Below the pieces are notes generated by a model. The model made no database searches. It saw nothing but the letters and a program-made list of their open reading frames with translations, and was not told where the DNA came from. A stretch of 47,277 bases of DNA, from assembly GCA_011620315.1 (NCBI GenBank), contig WOZO01000106.1, positions 1-47,277 of the forward strand, given 5' to 3'. A program made the translations under genes and the position numbers. Shown here one piece after another: positions 7,820 through 15,399 of this stretch. The first letter of the stretch is position 1. The number at the start of each line of letters is the position of its first letter. Source of the DNA: Sideroxydans sp. (GTDB lineage: Bacteria > Pseudomonadota > Gammaproteobacteria > Burkholderiales > Gallionellaceae).

Positions 7820-9016
7820 ATGATGTTCGCGCTAAGTGAGAGGCAGAAAAATATAGCCGTTCTGTTAACGGCGTTAATAGCAATTTTTCTTCGAGAGCCG
7901 CTGTATTTTATCCAACCTAGAATTTGGGCAGAAGAAGGGTCTGTCCATATCCAGGCAGTATTGGATCACGGGTTGATCGGCAGCATATTTTTGCCGCATC
8001 TTGGCTACTTCTCGCTAGCAAACAACATCATTGCCAGTGTCGGTTTTAAGTTGTTTGGTTTGGATGGTATAGCTTACTTCACAACATTTTCGTCGCTGAT
8101 ATTAATGCTTCTATGTATTACAGCGCCGCTGTATCTGAAGTCCCAGTTTTGGGATGACGATTTTAAGCGCATTACTTTGGTTCTTTTTGCTTTATTCCTT
8201 TCATACCAAGAGATTTGGCTGAACACCGTAAATTTGCAATTCTATTTTTGCCTGTTCGGATGTTTGTTGTTCTTGTCAGATATAGATCAGATTAATGGCG
8301 TGAAATTTATTGCAGTAATCGCGCTGCTTTTATTCTGCGCAATGACCGGAGTAACGACTGTTGTATTGGTTCCTTTTTTTATTTACAAGTGCCGGAAGGC
8401 CGGATGGAATCGTAAGCACGTTTCTATTTTGTCCGTCTTGCTTGCGGGATTGCTAATTCAACTGCTGTCGCTTGTATATTTGAGCATGGGAGAACAGGTT
8501 ACCAGGTTCTCATTGGAAAATTTGCCAAGCTTCCCTGGTGGTTTGCTTAGAACTTTTGCCAGCATATTTACTGAGGTTCCTCTTGGGCTGAGATATGTCC
8601 TGTTTGGGGGGCTGATTTATATACTTCGGAAAAATTTATTCGTGATGCGAGAGCTGAATTTTCCTTTATTAATGGCAGTATATTTGGTTGTGATTTTCAC
8701 ATTCGTCTCGCTGCATATGAGAGGAGGTGAAAGGTATGGTTACGCGCCCTCTGTATTGATTTTTCTATTTATGCTCAATATTTATAACATCAAGAGGCAT
8801 GAAAGATCTTTTAGATATATATTTTTGTTAATTTTTTTCGGTGCAATAGTTAAATTCTTCGCGGTAACTGATGATGGCTATAACCATCTTTGGATTCCGT
8901 ATTCGGCAAATAATGCATTCACTGATAACAATGGCGTTTCCTATATTAGGATATTCCCGCAGGGAGCCAATCGTGATTGGCGAATAGTTCTGAATGGCAG
9001 CTCAGGAAATTATTAG
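7820..9016 (+). CDS. AT-rich polytopic membrane protein, possible GT-C glycosyltransferase
   Basis: Start ATG 7820 (or 7823) is chosen because an AAAAGG stretch precedes it and the membrane segment follows at once; the frame stays open back to TTG 7742 without a ribosome site. The product of 398 residues has about ten membrane segments. The first extracytoplasmic loop carries IWAEEG (35-40), an acidic pair placed as in GT-C enzymes that use polyprenyl-phosphate sugars; the short soluble C-terminus ends RDWRIVLNGSSGNY. The gene is visibly AT-richer than its neighbours (many TTT, ATT, AAT codons), a sign of transfer. The 164 nt upstream (7656-7819) hold no recognisable terminator or promoter. 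The family is not recognised with certainty; position after the DPA genes suggests it uses that donor. Confidence 0.55.
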   Translation: MMFALSERQKNIAVLLTALIAIFLREPLYFIQPRIWAEEGSVHIQAVLDHGLIGSIFLPHLGYFSLANNIIASVGFKLFGLDGIAYFTTFSSLILMLLCITAPLYLKSQFWDDDFKRITLVLFALFLSYQEIWLNTVNLQFYFCLFGCLLFLSDIDQINGVKFIAVIALLLFCAMTGVTTVVLVPFFIYKCRKAGWNRKHVSILSVLLAGLLIQLLSLVYLSMGEQVTRFSLENLPSFPGGLLRTFASIFTEVPLGLRYVLFGGLIYILRKNLFVMRELNFPLLMAVYLVVIFTFVSLHMRGGERYGYAPSVLIFLFMLNIYNIKRHERSFRYIFLLIFFGAIVKFFAVTDDGYNHLWIPYSANNAFTDNNGVSYIRIFPQGANRDWRIVLNGSSGNY

Positions 9017-9086
9017 TGAGATTGGATTAGCATTAAACAAATCCTATGCTGTCCCTGCAACAAATGTTACGCAACGATAGCGCGGT

Positions 9087-10091
9087 TTATTTGTGTTGAT
9101 CCCTCTGCAAGACTTTCAGTATTTCATCGCCCAATAGCAGATAACCTGTCGTTGATACGTGCGTGCCGTTGGCAGGGAACAGGTCGACGGTCTTTGCCTC
9201 CAGCGCGCGCTGCATCATGCGCATCAGGTTTGGCGCGCCGTATCGTTGCTCTGCCTCGTTCCAGAATCGTTTGTCGGCATATCTGTAAACCGTGCTTTTG
9301 TTCGGTACGAACATCCATACCGGCGTGACGCCTTCCATCCGCGCATTGAGCAGCGCGATGTTGTCCAGCGCGCTATGGCCGATCTCACCCGGCAAGTCAT
9401 AAGACAAAAACAAGGCATCGTTGCAGCTGGCATGGCTGAAGAGTTGGCAGCCGCCTTCAACCCGGGCCATGGTCACGTCATTGGGCAAGGTCCATGTGCG
9501 GAAACCATCCGACCTGCTCCGGCGTTGGTAATCGAAAGTGTGCAACAGGGTGCGGAAACCGGTGGATAATTTGCCGTCATAGTTGCCGCCATGCACATCG
9601 AAGGCGGTTGCGGGCGGATGGCGCGGCGCGTCGGTGCGGGCATTCGGGTGATACTGCATCTTTTCGCAAGCCACCGACTTGCTGAGGTCGTTCTCCAGAT
9701 TGCGCTCGATGGATTCCAGCACGATGAAACGTCCTTGAAACCCCTGGCCGCGCAGCCAGGGCATGAAGTCCGCACATATCCCGCGCATGCTGTTCCACGA
9801 TTCGGTTCTGACCTTGTAGCCTTGTTGTGTGAGCCTGGTTTGCCAGATACGGCCATCGGAGAAACTGTCGCCGATGACCAGTACGTCCGCCTCCTGCATG
9901 GTGGCTTGTTCCATCCATCGCATGTCTATCAATGGTTGCGCTTTGGTCCAGCCGAACAGGGTCTCGGGCAGCAGTGCCATGCGCGTCAGTTCGCCCTGAA
10001 AGGTCGCTCTTGGCAGGAAATAGAAACCGACAGCGCCGTAACAGAGCACTGCCAGCATCACCACAACAGAGAATATCCTGGCCTGTTTCAT
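9087..10091 (-). CDS. SGNH/GDSL hydrolase-like protein, partner of MBOAT acyltransferase
   Basis: From ATG 10091, one base after the MBOAT stop, the product has 334 residues: an N-terminal membrane anchor (about 6-26, FSVVVMLAVLCYGAVGFYFL) and a periplasmic domain. VIGDSFSDG (72-80) is SGNH block I with the nucleophilic Ser, and NGTHVSTTGY near the C-terminus supplies the block V His (311). This arrangement is that of AlgJ/AlgX-like or PatB-like proteins that pass an acetyl group from an MBOAT protein to a polysaccharide. An upstream in-frame start inside the MBOAT gene is unlikely. The acceptor glycan is presumably the product of the adjacent locus, which is inference. Confidence 0.75.
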   Translation of the reverse strand: MKQARIFSVVVMLAVLCYGAVGFYFLPRATFQGELTRMALLPETLFGWTKAQPLIDMRWMEQATMQEADVLVIGDSFSDGRIWQTRLTQQGYKVRTESWNSMRGICADFMPWLRGQGFQGRFIVLESIERNLENDLSKSVACEKMQYHPNARTDAPRHPPATAFDVHGGNYDGKLSTGFRTLLHTFDYQRRSRSDGFRTWTLPNDVTMARVEGGCQLFSHASCNDALFLSYDLPGEIGHSALDNIALLNARMEGVTPVWMFVPNKSTVYRYADKRFWNEAEQRYGAPNLMRMMQRALEAKTVDLFPANGTHVSTTGYLLLGDEILKVLQRDQHK

Positions 10092-10092
10092 G

Positions 10093-11580
10093 TCAGAACT
10101 GGAAGTAGAGGAACGGACTGTAACTGCCGAACTGGTCGATCGTGACATACAACATGTAAAGCACGATCACGGCTTGTGCAGCCATCAGTATGTTGCTGCC
10201 CTTGATGAAGCGCAGGCGTGTCGAGTTCGGCAGCAGCCAGACCCATAGCAGGCCGGGGAGCAACAGGCGCAATAGCTCGCGTCCGGACATGTCGGTGAGC
10301 AGTAGCAGGTTTCCATGCAGCACCGCATCGAATGTGATCGACCGCGCGGCGATACCGAACATCGCATTCAGCATGACCATCGCCTGCGCCATGTTGTCGG
10401 CGCGGAACACCACCCATGCCGCGACCACGGCGACGAATGTCAAAGTCCCGCCGACCAAAGTGCCCAGCCAGCCGGGTACCTGGCGCAGGTATCGTTCAGA
10501 AACAAGCTCGCGCCACAGATGGTTGATCGTAAGGTATATGCCGTGCAGCGCTCCCCAGATCACGAACGTCCAGCCCGCGCCGTGCCACAGCCCGCCCAGC
10601 AGCATGGTGGCCAGCAGGTTTCCGTAACGGCGCAGTTTGCCTTTGCGATTGCCGCCCAGCGGGATGTAGAGATAGTCGCGCAGAAAGGTGGAGAGCGTGA
10701 TGTGCCAGCGCCGCCAGAAGTCGATGATGCTGGTGGATTTGTAGGGCGAGTTGAAGTTGATCGGCAGGCGGATGTTGAACATCAGCGCGATACCCAGCGC
10801 CATGTCGGTATAGCCCGAGAAATCGAAATAGATTTGCAGCGTGTAAGCCAGCGCGCCGCACCATGCCTCGTAGATGGTCGGCAATATGCCGGCGGCCATG
10901 CCGTGCTGGGCACCGTCAAAGATGGCAGTGGCGTAGGGAGCCAGCGAATCGGCCAGCAATACCTTCTTGCACAGCCCCAGCGTGAACAGCAGCAGACCGG
11001 TCGCGACGTTGTCCCAATCGATGCGGTAGGTCGATGCATGCGCGAACTGCGGCATCATGTCTTTGTGGTGCAGCACGGGACCCGCGATCAGATGCGGGAA
11101 GTAGGTGACGAACAGCACGTAGTGGATGAAGTTGTATTCCTTTACCTTGCCTTGCCCGGTGTCGACCAGGAAGGCGATCTGGGTGAAGGTGAAGAACGAG
11201 ATGCCGAGCGGCAGGATGATCTCGCCAAGCGAAAGATTGGACCCCGCGAGGTCGTTCACGCTGGAGAGGAAGAAGTCGGCGTATTTGTAGTAAGCCAGCA
11301 GCAGCAGATTGGCGGTGATGGCGAACGCCAGCAGTTGTGTCTTGCGCCGGGTTTGCTGCTTTACGACGGCCTTGGCGATCCACATGCCCAGGGCATAGTT
11401 GAAAATGATGGAGCCGAGCAGCAGGCCGACATAGGCCGGGTTCCAGTAGCCGTAGAACACGAGCGAGGCCAGCGCCAGCCACGCCGCTGCATAGGTGTGG
11501 TGAATACGCCCAAGCTGGAAAAAGCCAAGGAACACGACGGGCAGATACAGGAAGATGAAGCTGTAGGAATTGAAGAGCAT
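10093..11580 (-). CDS. MBOAT-family O-acyltransferase (AlgI-like)
   Basis: This 495-residue polytopic protein has the AlgI/DltB-type MBOAT motifs: LQIYFDFSGYTDMALG (248-263), FWRRWHITLSTFLRDYLYIP (288-307) and GGLWHGAGWTF with the invariant His333. A second conserved His lies in WGALHG (346). It moves acetyl groups across the inner membrane for transfer to an exported polysaccharide. It is transcribed together with the SGNH protein downstream (1-nt spacing). The 88-nt gap to the divergent apaH must hold both promoters; I see no strong consensus box there. Family is sure, substrate unknown. Confidence 0.9.
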   Translation of the reverse strand: MLFNSYSFIFLYLPVVFLGFFQLGRIHHTYAAAWLALASLVFYGYWNPAYVGLLLGSIIFNYALGMWIAKAVVKQQTRRKTQLLAFAITANLLLLAYYKYADFFLSSVNDLAGSNLSLGEIILPLGISFFTFTQIAFLVDTGQGKVKEYNFIHYVLFVTYFPHLIAGPVLHHKDMMPQFAHASTYRIDWDNVATGLLLFTLGLCKKVLLADSLAPYATAIFDGAQHGMAAGILPTIYEAWCGALAYTLQIYFDFSGYTDMALGIALMFNIRLPINFNSPYKSTSIIDFWRRWHITLSTFLRDYLYIPLGGNRKGKLRRYGNLLATMLLGGLWHGAGWTFVIWGALHGIYLTINHLWRELVSERYLRQVPGWLGTLVGGTLTFVAVVAAWVVFRADNMAQAMVMLNAMFGIAARSITFDAVLHGNLLLLTDMSGRELLRLLLPGLLWVWLLPNSTRLRFIKGSNILMAAQAVIVLYMLYVTIDQFGSYSPFLYFQF

Positions 11581-11668
11581 CGTTCAGGCGGCGGTGAGTC
11601 GGGGCGCGTGCATAGAGTAGCCGTTATTTTCTGTTACCCTATTTTACAGAGATTCGAGGGAAACACAG

Positions 11669-12490
11669 ATGTCCATCTACGCCATAGGCGACATACAAGG
11701 CTGTTACAACGAACTGCAGCGACTGCTGGAGCAGATCGACTTCGACCCGGCACAGGATCAGCTCTGGTTCGTCGGTGATCTGGTCAATCGCGGCCCCGGC
11801 TCGTTGGAGGTACTGCGTCTGGTGAGATCGCTGGGTGACAGTGCGATCACGGTGCTGGGCAATCATGACCTGCATCTGTTGGCCGTTGCCGAAGGGGTAG
11901 GCAAGCTGCATGGCAGCGATACGCTGGACGGCGTCCTGAAAGCGCCGGACCGCGAGGAACTCCTGCACTGGTTGCGCCAGCAGAGGCTGATACATGAGGA
12001 AAACGGTCATGTGCTGGTGCATGCGGGGCTGCTGCCGCAATGGTCGGTGCAGCAGGCACTGGCATTGGCGCACGAAGTCGAGAGCGCTTTGCACAGCGAC
12101 GACTACGCGGTGTTCCTGGAGAAGATGTACGGCAATGCACCGCACGGCTGGGAAGACGATTTGCAGGGCTACAAGCGCCTGCGTGTCATCGTCAACGCGT
12201 TCACGCGTTTACGCATCTGTACAAAGCAGGGTGAGATGGAATTCAAATTCAAGGGTGAGGTGGAGAATATCCCGGCGGGTTATCTGCCGTGGTTCTGGGT
12301 GGCGGGGCGCCGCAGCGCCGATGCCGTGGTCATCTTCGGGCACTGGTCCGCGTTGGGATTGAAGGTCGAGCCCAACATCATCGCGCTGGATACCGGCTGT
12401 CTGTGGGGCGGGCCGATGACGGCTATCCGGCTGGAAGACCGGCACCTGTTCCAGGTAGGTTGCAACGACCCTGTTGCCAAAAACTGGTGA
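11669..12490 (+). CDS. apaH: Bis(5'-nucleosyl)-tetraphosphatase, symmetrical
   Basis: This 273-residue calcineurin-like phosphoesterase has GDIQGC (7-12), FVGDLVNRGPGS (35-45) and GNHDLH (64-69), the metal-binding motifs of ApaH; VHAGLLPQW follows near 118. It hydrolyses Ap4A to two ADP and limits alarmone accumulation, and in Gammaproteobacteria it also decaps Np4-RNAs. Gln replaces the His of the usual GDxHG, a variation I believe is common in ApaH of this group. It stands alone on the plus strand, divergent from the MBOAT gene. No obvious terminator follows it. Confidence 0.93.
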   Translation: MSIYAIGDIQGCYNELQRLLEQIDFDPAQDQLWFVGDLVNRGPGSLEVLRLVRSLGDSAITVLGNHDLHLLAVAEGVGKLHGSDTLDGVLKAPDREELLHWLRQQRLIHEENGHVLVHAGLLPQWSVQQALALAHEVESALHSDDYAVFLEKMYGNAPHGWEDDLQGYKRLRVIVNAFTRLRICTKQGEMEFKFKGEVENIPAGYLPWFWVAGRRSADAVVIFGHWSALGLKVEPNIIALDTGCLWGGPMTAIRLEDRHLFQVGCNDPVAKNW

Positions 12491-12603
12491 TATAGGGCGA
12501 ACTCATCATTCCATGGGAAAAGAGATTAGTGGATGTAACTTGATTCAGGAAAGCCCGGCTTTGAACCTTGCAATCAATTACCTGTGGTTCCATAATTGCA
12601 TGC

Positions 12604-13773
12604 ATGATTAAAAGGCAAATTACCTCGCGTCTATCTGATGCGATTAGAAATTCCCCAGCAGTCGCTTTGCTGGGGCCGAGACAGGTCGGCAAAACGACAC
12701 TGGCTTTCGAGATGGGCAAAAATTTCCAGGCGCTCTACCTTGATCTTGAGTCCGAGCAAGATCAGGCCAAATTATCGCAGCCCGAACTGTATTTGGCGGA
12801 CCACATGGATAAGTTGGTCATTCTGGATGAAGTACATCGCGCACCCGGGTTGTTCCCCGTTTTGCGTGGACTGATCGACCGGGGGCGGCGGGCTGGTAGG
12901 AAGTCGGGGCAATATTTGTTGCTTGGATCTGCTTCTGTAGAATTGCTCAAACAGTCGGGTGAAACGTTGGTTGGGCGGGTTGTCTATCTGGAGTTATCCC
13001 CGTTCAATATTCTGGAAACTGATGCACCGAGAATGGACCTTCTTTGGTTGCGAGGGGGATTTCCCGATAGCCTGCTTGCAGGGGATGCCGCACTTAGCCT
13101 GAGATGGAGGCGGGACTTTATCCGCACATATTTGGAGCGGGATATTCCTCAATTTGGGCCGCGCATCGCGACAGAAACGTTGAGAAGATTTTGGGGGATG
13201 CTTGCCCACCATCAGGGCGGGATACTTAATGCGGCACAATTTGCCCGCAATCTGGGAGTGGATGCCAAGACAGTAGCCAATTACATGGATTTTCTGGTTG
13301 ATCTGATGCTGGTGCGGCGACTTCTACCTTGGCATGCGAATCTGGGAAAGCGTCTTATTAGGTCACCAAAGGTATATGTGCGAGACAGTGGTTTGGTGCA
13401 TGCGTTGCTGGGCATACCGGATAAGGAAACACTGCTGGGCCACCCCGTGGTCGGTGCAAGTTGGGAATGCTTCGTGATCGAGAACTTGCTTGCGTGCGCG
13501 TTGAATGGCTTGAAGGGTTATTTTTATCGAACAAGCGGCGGAGCTGAAATCGATTTGTTGCTTTCATGGCCGGACGGGACACTTTGGGCAATCGAGATCA
13601 AACGCAGCCTGAACCCGAAGATAGAAAAAGGATTCCATATTGCCTGCGAGGATCTGTCGCCGACGAGGAAGTTCGTAGTGTATCCCGGCAATGAACGCTA
13701 CAGGATTCATCAAGATGTGGAAGCGATCCCACTGTTGTCGCTGGTTCAGGAGATCGTCGCCTCAGGAGGATAG
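12604..13773 (+). CDS. AAA-family ATPase with C-terminal DUF4143 domain
   Basis: From ATG 12604 the product has 389 residues. The N-terminal AAA_14 domain shows Walker A GPRQVGKTT (24-32) and Walker B LVILDEVHR (71-79), then LLGSASVELL as sensor. The C-terminal half (FYRTSGGAEIDLLLSW...WAIEIKRS) is DUF4143, which resembles a restriction-endonuclease-like fold with the D-x(n)-E-x-K pattern (EIDLLL, IEIKRS). Such proteins are widespread, often in variable genome parts, and their role is unsettled. The start is uncertain: no clear ribosome site precedes it and an in-frame TTG exists at 12568. It ends just before a strong terminator. Confidence 0.82.
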   Translation: MIKRQITSRLSDAIRNSPAVALLGPRQVGKTTLAFEMGKNFQALYLDLESEQDQAKLSQPELYLADHMDKLVILDEVHRAPGLFPVLRGLIDRGRRAGRKSGQYLLLGSASVELLKQSGETLVGRVVYLELSPFNILETDAPRMDLLWLRGGFPDSLLAGDAALSLRWRRDFIRTYLERDIPQFGPRIATETLRRFWGMLAHHQGGILNAAQFARNLGVDAKTVANYMDFLVDLMLVRRLLPWHANLGKRLIRSPKVYVRDSGLVHALLGIPDKETLLGHPVVGASWECFVIENLLACALNGLKGYFYRTSGGAEIDLLLSWPDGTLWAIEIKRSLNPKIEKGFHIACEDLSPTRKFVVYPGNERYRIHQDVEAIPLLSLVQEIVASGG

Positions 13774-13792
13774 CGCACGCCCAGGCGAAAAA

Positions 13793-13823
13793 AAGCCGGT
13801 GGTGCGCGAGGCACCACCGGCTT
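13793..13823. terminator. Bidirectional intrinsic terminator between the DUF4143 ATPase and infA2
   Basis: AAGCCGGTGGTGC (13793-13805) pairs perfectly with GCACCACCGGCTT (13811-13823) around a 5-nt loop: a 13-bp stem. The run of A before it (13787-13794) gives a U-tract for the minus-strand infA transcript, and CTTCCTCAGCTTTT follows on the plus strand for the ATPase gene. Confidence 0.85.
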
Positions 13824-13841
13824 CCTCAGCTTTTACACTGA

Positions 13842-14102
13842 TCAGAACCTGCGCTTCTGCTGCGGCACGAAAGCGCTGCGTCCTTCGATATGGCGGAACG
13901 TGATGCGTCCTTTGCTCAGATCGTAGGGCGACATTTCCAGCGACACCTTGTCACCGGCGATGATTCGGATGTGATTCTTCTTCATCTTGCCGGCGCTGTA
14001 AGCGATGAGCTGGTGACCGTTCTCCAGTGTGACGCGGTAACGGGAGTCCGGAAGGACCTCGTCCACCACGCCATTCATTTCGAGCAGTTCTTCCTTTGCC
14101 AT
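13842..14102 (-). CDS. infA: Translation initiation factor IF-1, second (long) type
   Basis: Translation from ATG 14102 gives [20 protein letters not shown], the IF-1 OB-fold, with 86 residues against the usual 72. The extra C-terminal part ends [11 protein letters not shown]. Betaproteobacteria often carry such a longer second IF-1 outside the ribosomal protein operon. IF-1 binds the 30S A site during initiation and has RNA-chaperone-like activity. The gene starts 4 nt after the csp stop, so it is almost surely co-transcribed with the cold-shock gene, and it ends at the shared terminator. A longer in-frame start at 14168 lies inside csp and is rejected. Confidence 0.93.
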   Translation of the reverse strand: MAKEELLEMNGVVDEVLPDSRYRVTLENGHQLIAYSAGKMKKNHIRIIAGDKVSLEMSPYDLSKGRITFRHIEGRSAFVPQQKRRF

Positions 14103-14106
14103 GGAT

Positions 14107-14310
14107 TTAAGCAGCGCGGATGTTGGACGCCTGCTGACCCTTGGGGCCGGCGACGATGTCGAATTCAACAGCCTGACCTTCGGTCAGAGTCTTGAAACCC
14201 GAGCTTTGAATTGCGGAAAAGTGTGCGAACAGATCATCGCCGCCGTTGGACGGGGTGATGAAGCCGAAGCCTTTGGAATCGTTGAACCACTTAACTGTAC
14301 CTGTTGCCAT
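14107..14310 (-). CDS. Cold-shock protein (CspA family)
   Basis: ATG 14310 gives a 67-residue CSD protein, [20 protein letters not shown], with RNP1 KGFGFI (13-18) and RNP2 DLFAHFS. It binds single-stranded RNA and DNA and melts secondary structure. A Shine-Dalgarno sequence (AGGAGATTCAAC before ATG) is clear. The frame continues upstream to 14373, but that part belongs to the leader. The gene is followed by infA2 with a 4-nt gap and preceded by an unusually long untranslated region, as in cspA-type cold-induced genes. Which paralogue (cspA, C, D, E) cannot be told. Confidence 0.95.
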   Translation of the reverse strand: MATGTVKWFNDSKGFGFITPSNGGDDLFAHFSAIQSSGFKTLTEGQAVEFDIVAGPKGQQASNIRAA

Positions 14311-14441
14311 GTTGAATCTCCTGATAAATTTAGGGCATACGCCCTGTTGGGAGCGAACTTCAAGACGGCACACAGATGAAGGGAGAAATACCGCAGGAAA
14401 GCGGGTACAGAACCAAACAACAACGACAGACTTGAATCGCG
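14311..14441 (-). promoter_or_regulatory. Long 5' leader of the csp-infA2 transcript
   Basis: From the inferred transcription start near 14441 to the csp ATG there are about 130 nt without a credible ORF. Long leaders that act as RNA thermosensors are known for cspA-type genes. The leader extent depends on the promoter call just upstream; no structure was computed. Confidence 0.4.
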
Positions 14442-14447
14442 GGGCGC

Positions 14448-14476
14448 ACTATGCACGGTATTGCTGTTGTTGGCAA
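14448..14476 (-). promoter_or_regulatory. Candidate sigma-70 promoter for csp-infA2
   Basis: On the minus strand TTGCCA (14471-14476) and CATAGT (14448-14453) are spaced by 17 nt: -35 matches 5/6, -10 matches 4/6. It lies in the gap between the fructosamine kinase stop and csp. Confidence 0.4.
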
Positions 14477-14499
14477 TATAAAAATGCAAGGGGTGAAAT

Positions 14500-15396
14500 T
14501 CAGGGTGCCAGCAGCGCGGAAATCATGCGTTCCGCCTGTTCCGCATAGCCGCCGCCGAACAGATTGGCGTGGTTGAGGATGTGATAGAGGTTGTACAGAT
14601 CGCGTCGCTTTGCATAGCCCGCATCCAGAGGCCAGGCAGCCCGATAGGCCGCGTAGAATTCCGGCGGATAACCGCCAAATAGTTCAGTCATCGCGAGGTC
14701 GCATTCGCGGTCGCCGTAGTAGCTTGCCGGGTCGAAGATGACCGGCGTGCCGTCGGCAAGGAAGCCGTGATTGCCGCCCCACAGGTCGCCGTGCAGCAGG
14801 GACGGTTGCGGCGTATAGCCGACGAAGAGATCGGGCAGCGCGGCCATCAGTCTTTCCCCCTGCTGTTGCAACTCGCCGCCGTAACCGTTCTGTGCGGCAA
14901 GTCGCAGCTGGTGCTCCAGCCGTTGTTCGCGCCAGAATTCCAGCCAGTCATCTTTCCAGGTATTGGGCTGCGGAGAGATGCCGATAAAGTTGTCCTGCGC
15001 AAAGCCGAATCGGTCTGAGGTATTGCGATGCAGTGCGGCGAGTTGCGCTCCGAGAAGTCTGGCATTGCCGCGTCCGCTTAGTGGCAGATACTCCAGCACC
15101 AGAAAGCAGATTCCCTCGGATGCGCCGTGCGCGATGACTTGCGGCACGCGTAGTGTTTGCGTTGCGGCGATGGCTTGCAGTCCCGCCGCTTCCGCAACGA
15201 ACCCTGTCCTGAGCCACGTCGAAGGGATCGCATGGTGTCGAGCAGCGTTGAGCTTGAGGAAATATGGCGAACCGTCTGCACCTTCCAGGCGGCAAGCCTG
15301 ATGGATACCGCCGCCGACCGCTGTGGCGTGCAGCAAATGAAACGGGCGCTGTGTGGCATCGCGTATGGCCGATGCGACAGCGCCCGGGATATTCAT
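14500..15396 (-). CDS. Fructosamine-3-kinase family protein (YniA-like)
   Basis: This 298-residue protein matches the fructosamine/ketosamine kinase family (PF03881). It has VGGGIHQACRLE (N-lobe loop), YFLKLN with the ATP-binding Lys, LVLEYLPL hinge, LLHGDLWGGN (catalytic Asp loop) and VIFDPASYYGDRECDLAM (DFG-like metal site). It phosphorylates protein-bound or free ketosamines, starting deglycation. It begins 3 nt after the stop of the upstream PfkB-type kinase, so the two form an operon. Between FLKLNAARHHA and AEAAGL there are about nine extra residues (IPSTWLRTG) coded by a short dispersed-repeat-like sequence; they would lie in the N-lobe loop and the frame is kept, so activity may survive. 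Confidence 0.87.
   Translation of the reverse strand: MNIPGAVASAIRDATQRPFHLLHATAVGGGIHQACRLEGADGSPYFLKLNAARHHAIPSTWLRTGFVAEAAGLQAIAATQTLRVPQVIAHGASEGICFLVLEYLPLSGRGNARLLGAQLAALHRNTSDRFGFAQDNFIGISPQPNTWKDDWLEFWREQRLEHQLRLAAQNGYGGELQQQGERLMAALPDLFVGYTPQPSLLHGDLWGGNHGFLADGTPVIFDPASYYGDRECDLAMTELFGGYPPEFYAAYRAAWPLDAGYAKRRDLYNLYHILNHANLFGGGYAEQAERMISALLAP
15201..15227. repeat. Short dispersed-repeat-like insert inside the fructosamine kinase gene
   Basis: The 27 bases resemble the widespread 'CCTTCGAC..GCTCAGGACAGGGTT' type of intergenic repeat (minus strand reads CCCTTCGACGTGGCTCAGGA). The ends (ACCCT/AGGGA) are near-inverted. The insert length is a multiple of three and coincides with residues absent from E. 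coli YniA as I recall it. I see no second copy in the window. Confidence 0.5.
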
Positions 15397-15399
15397 GTT

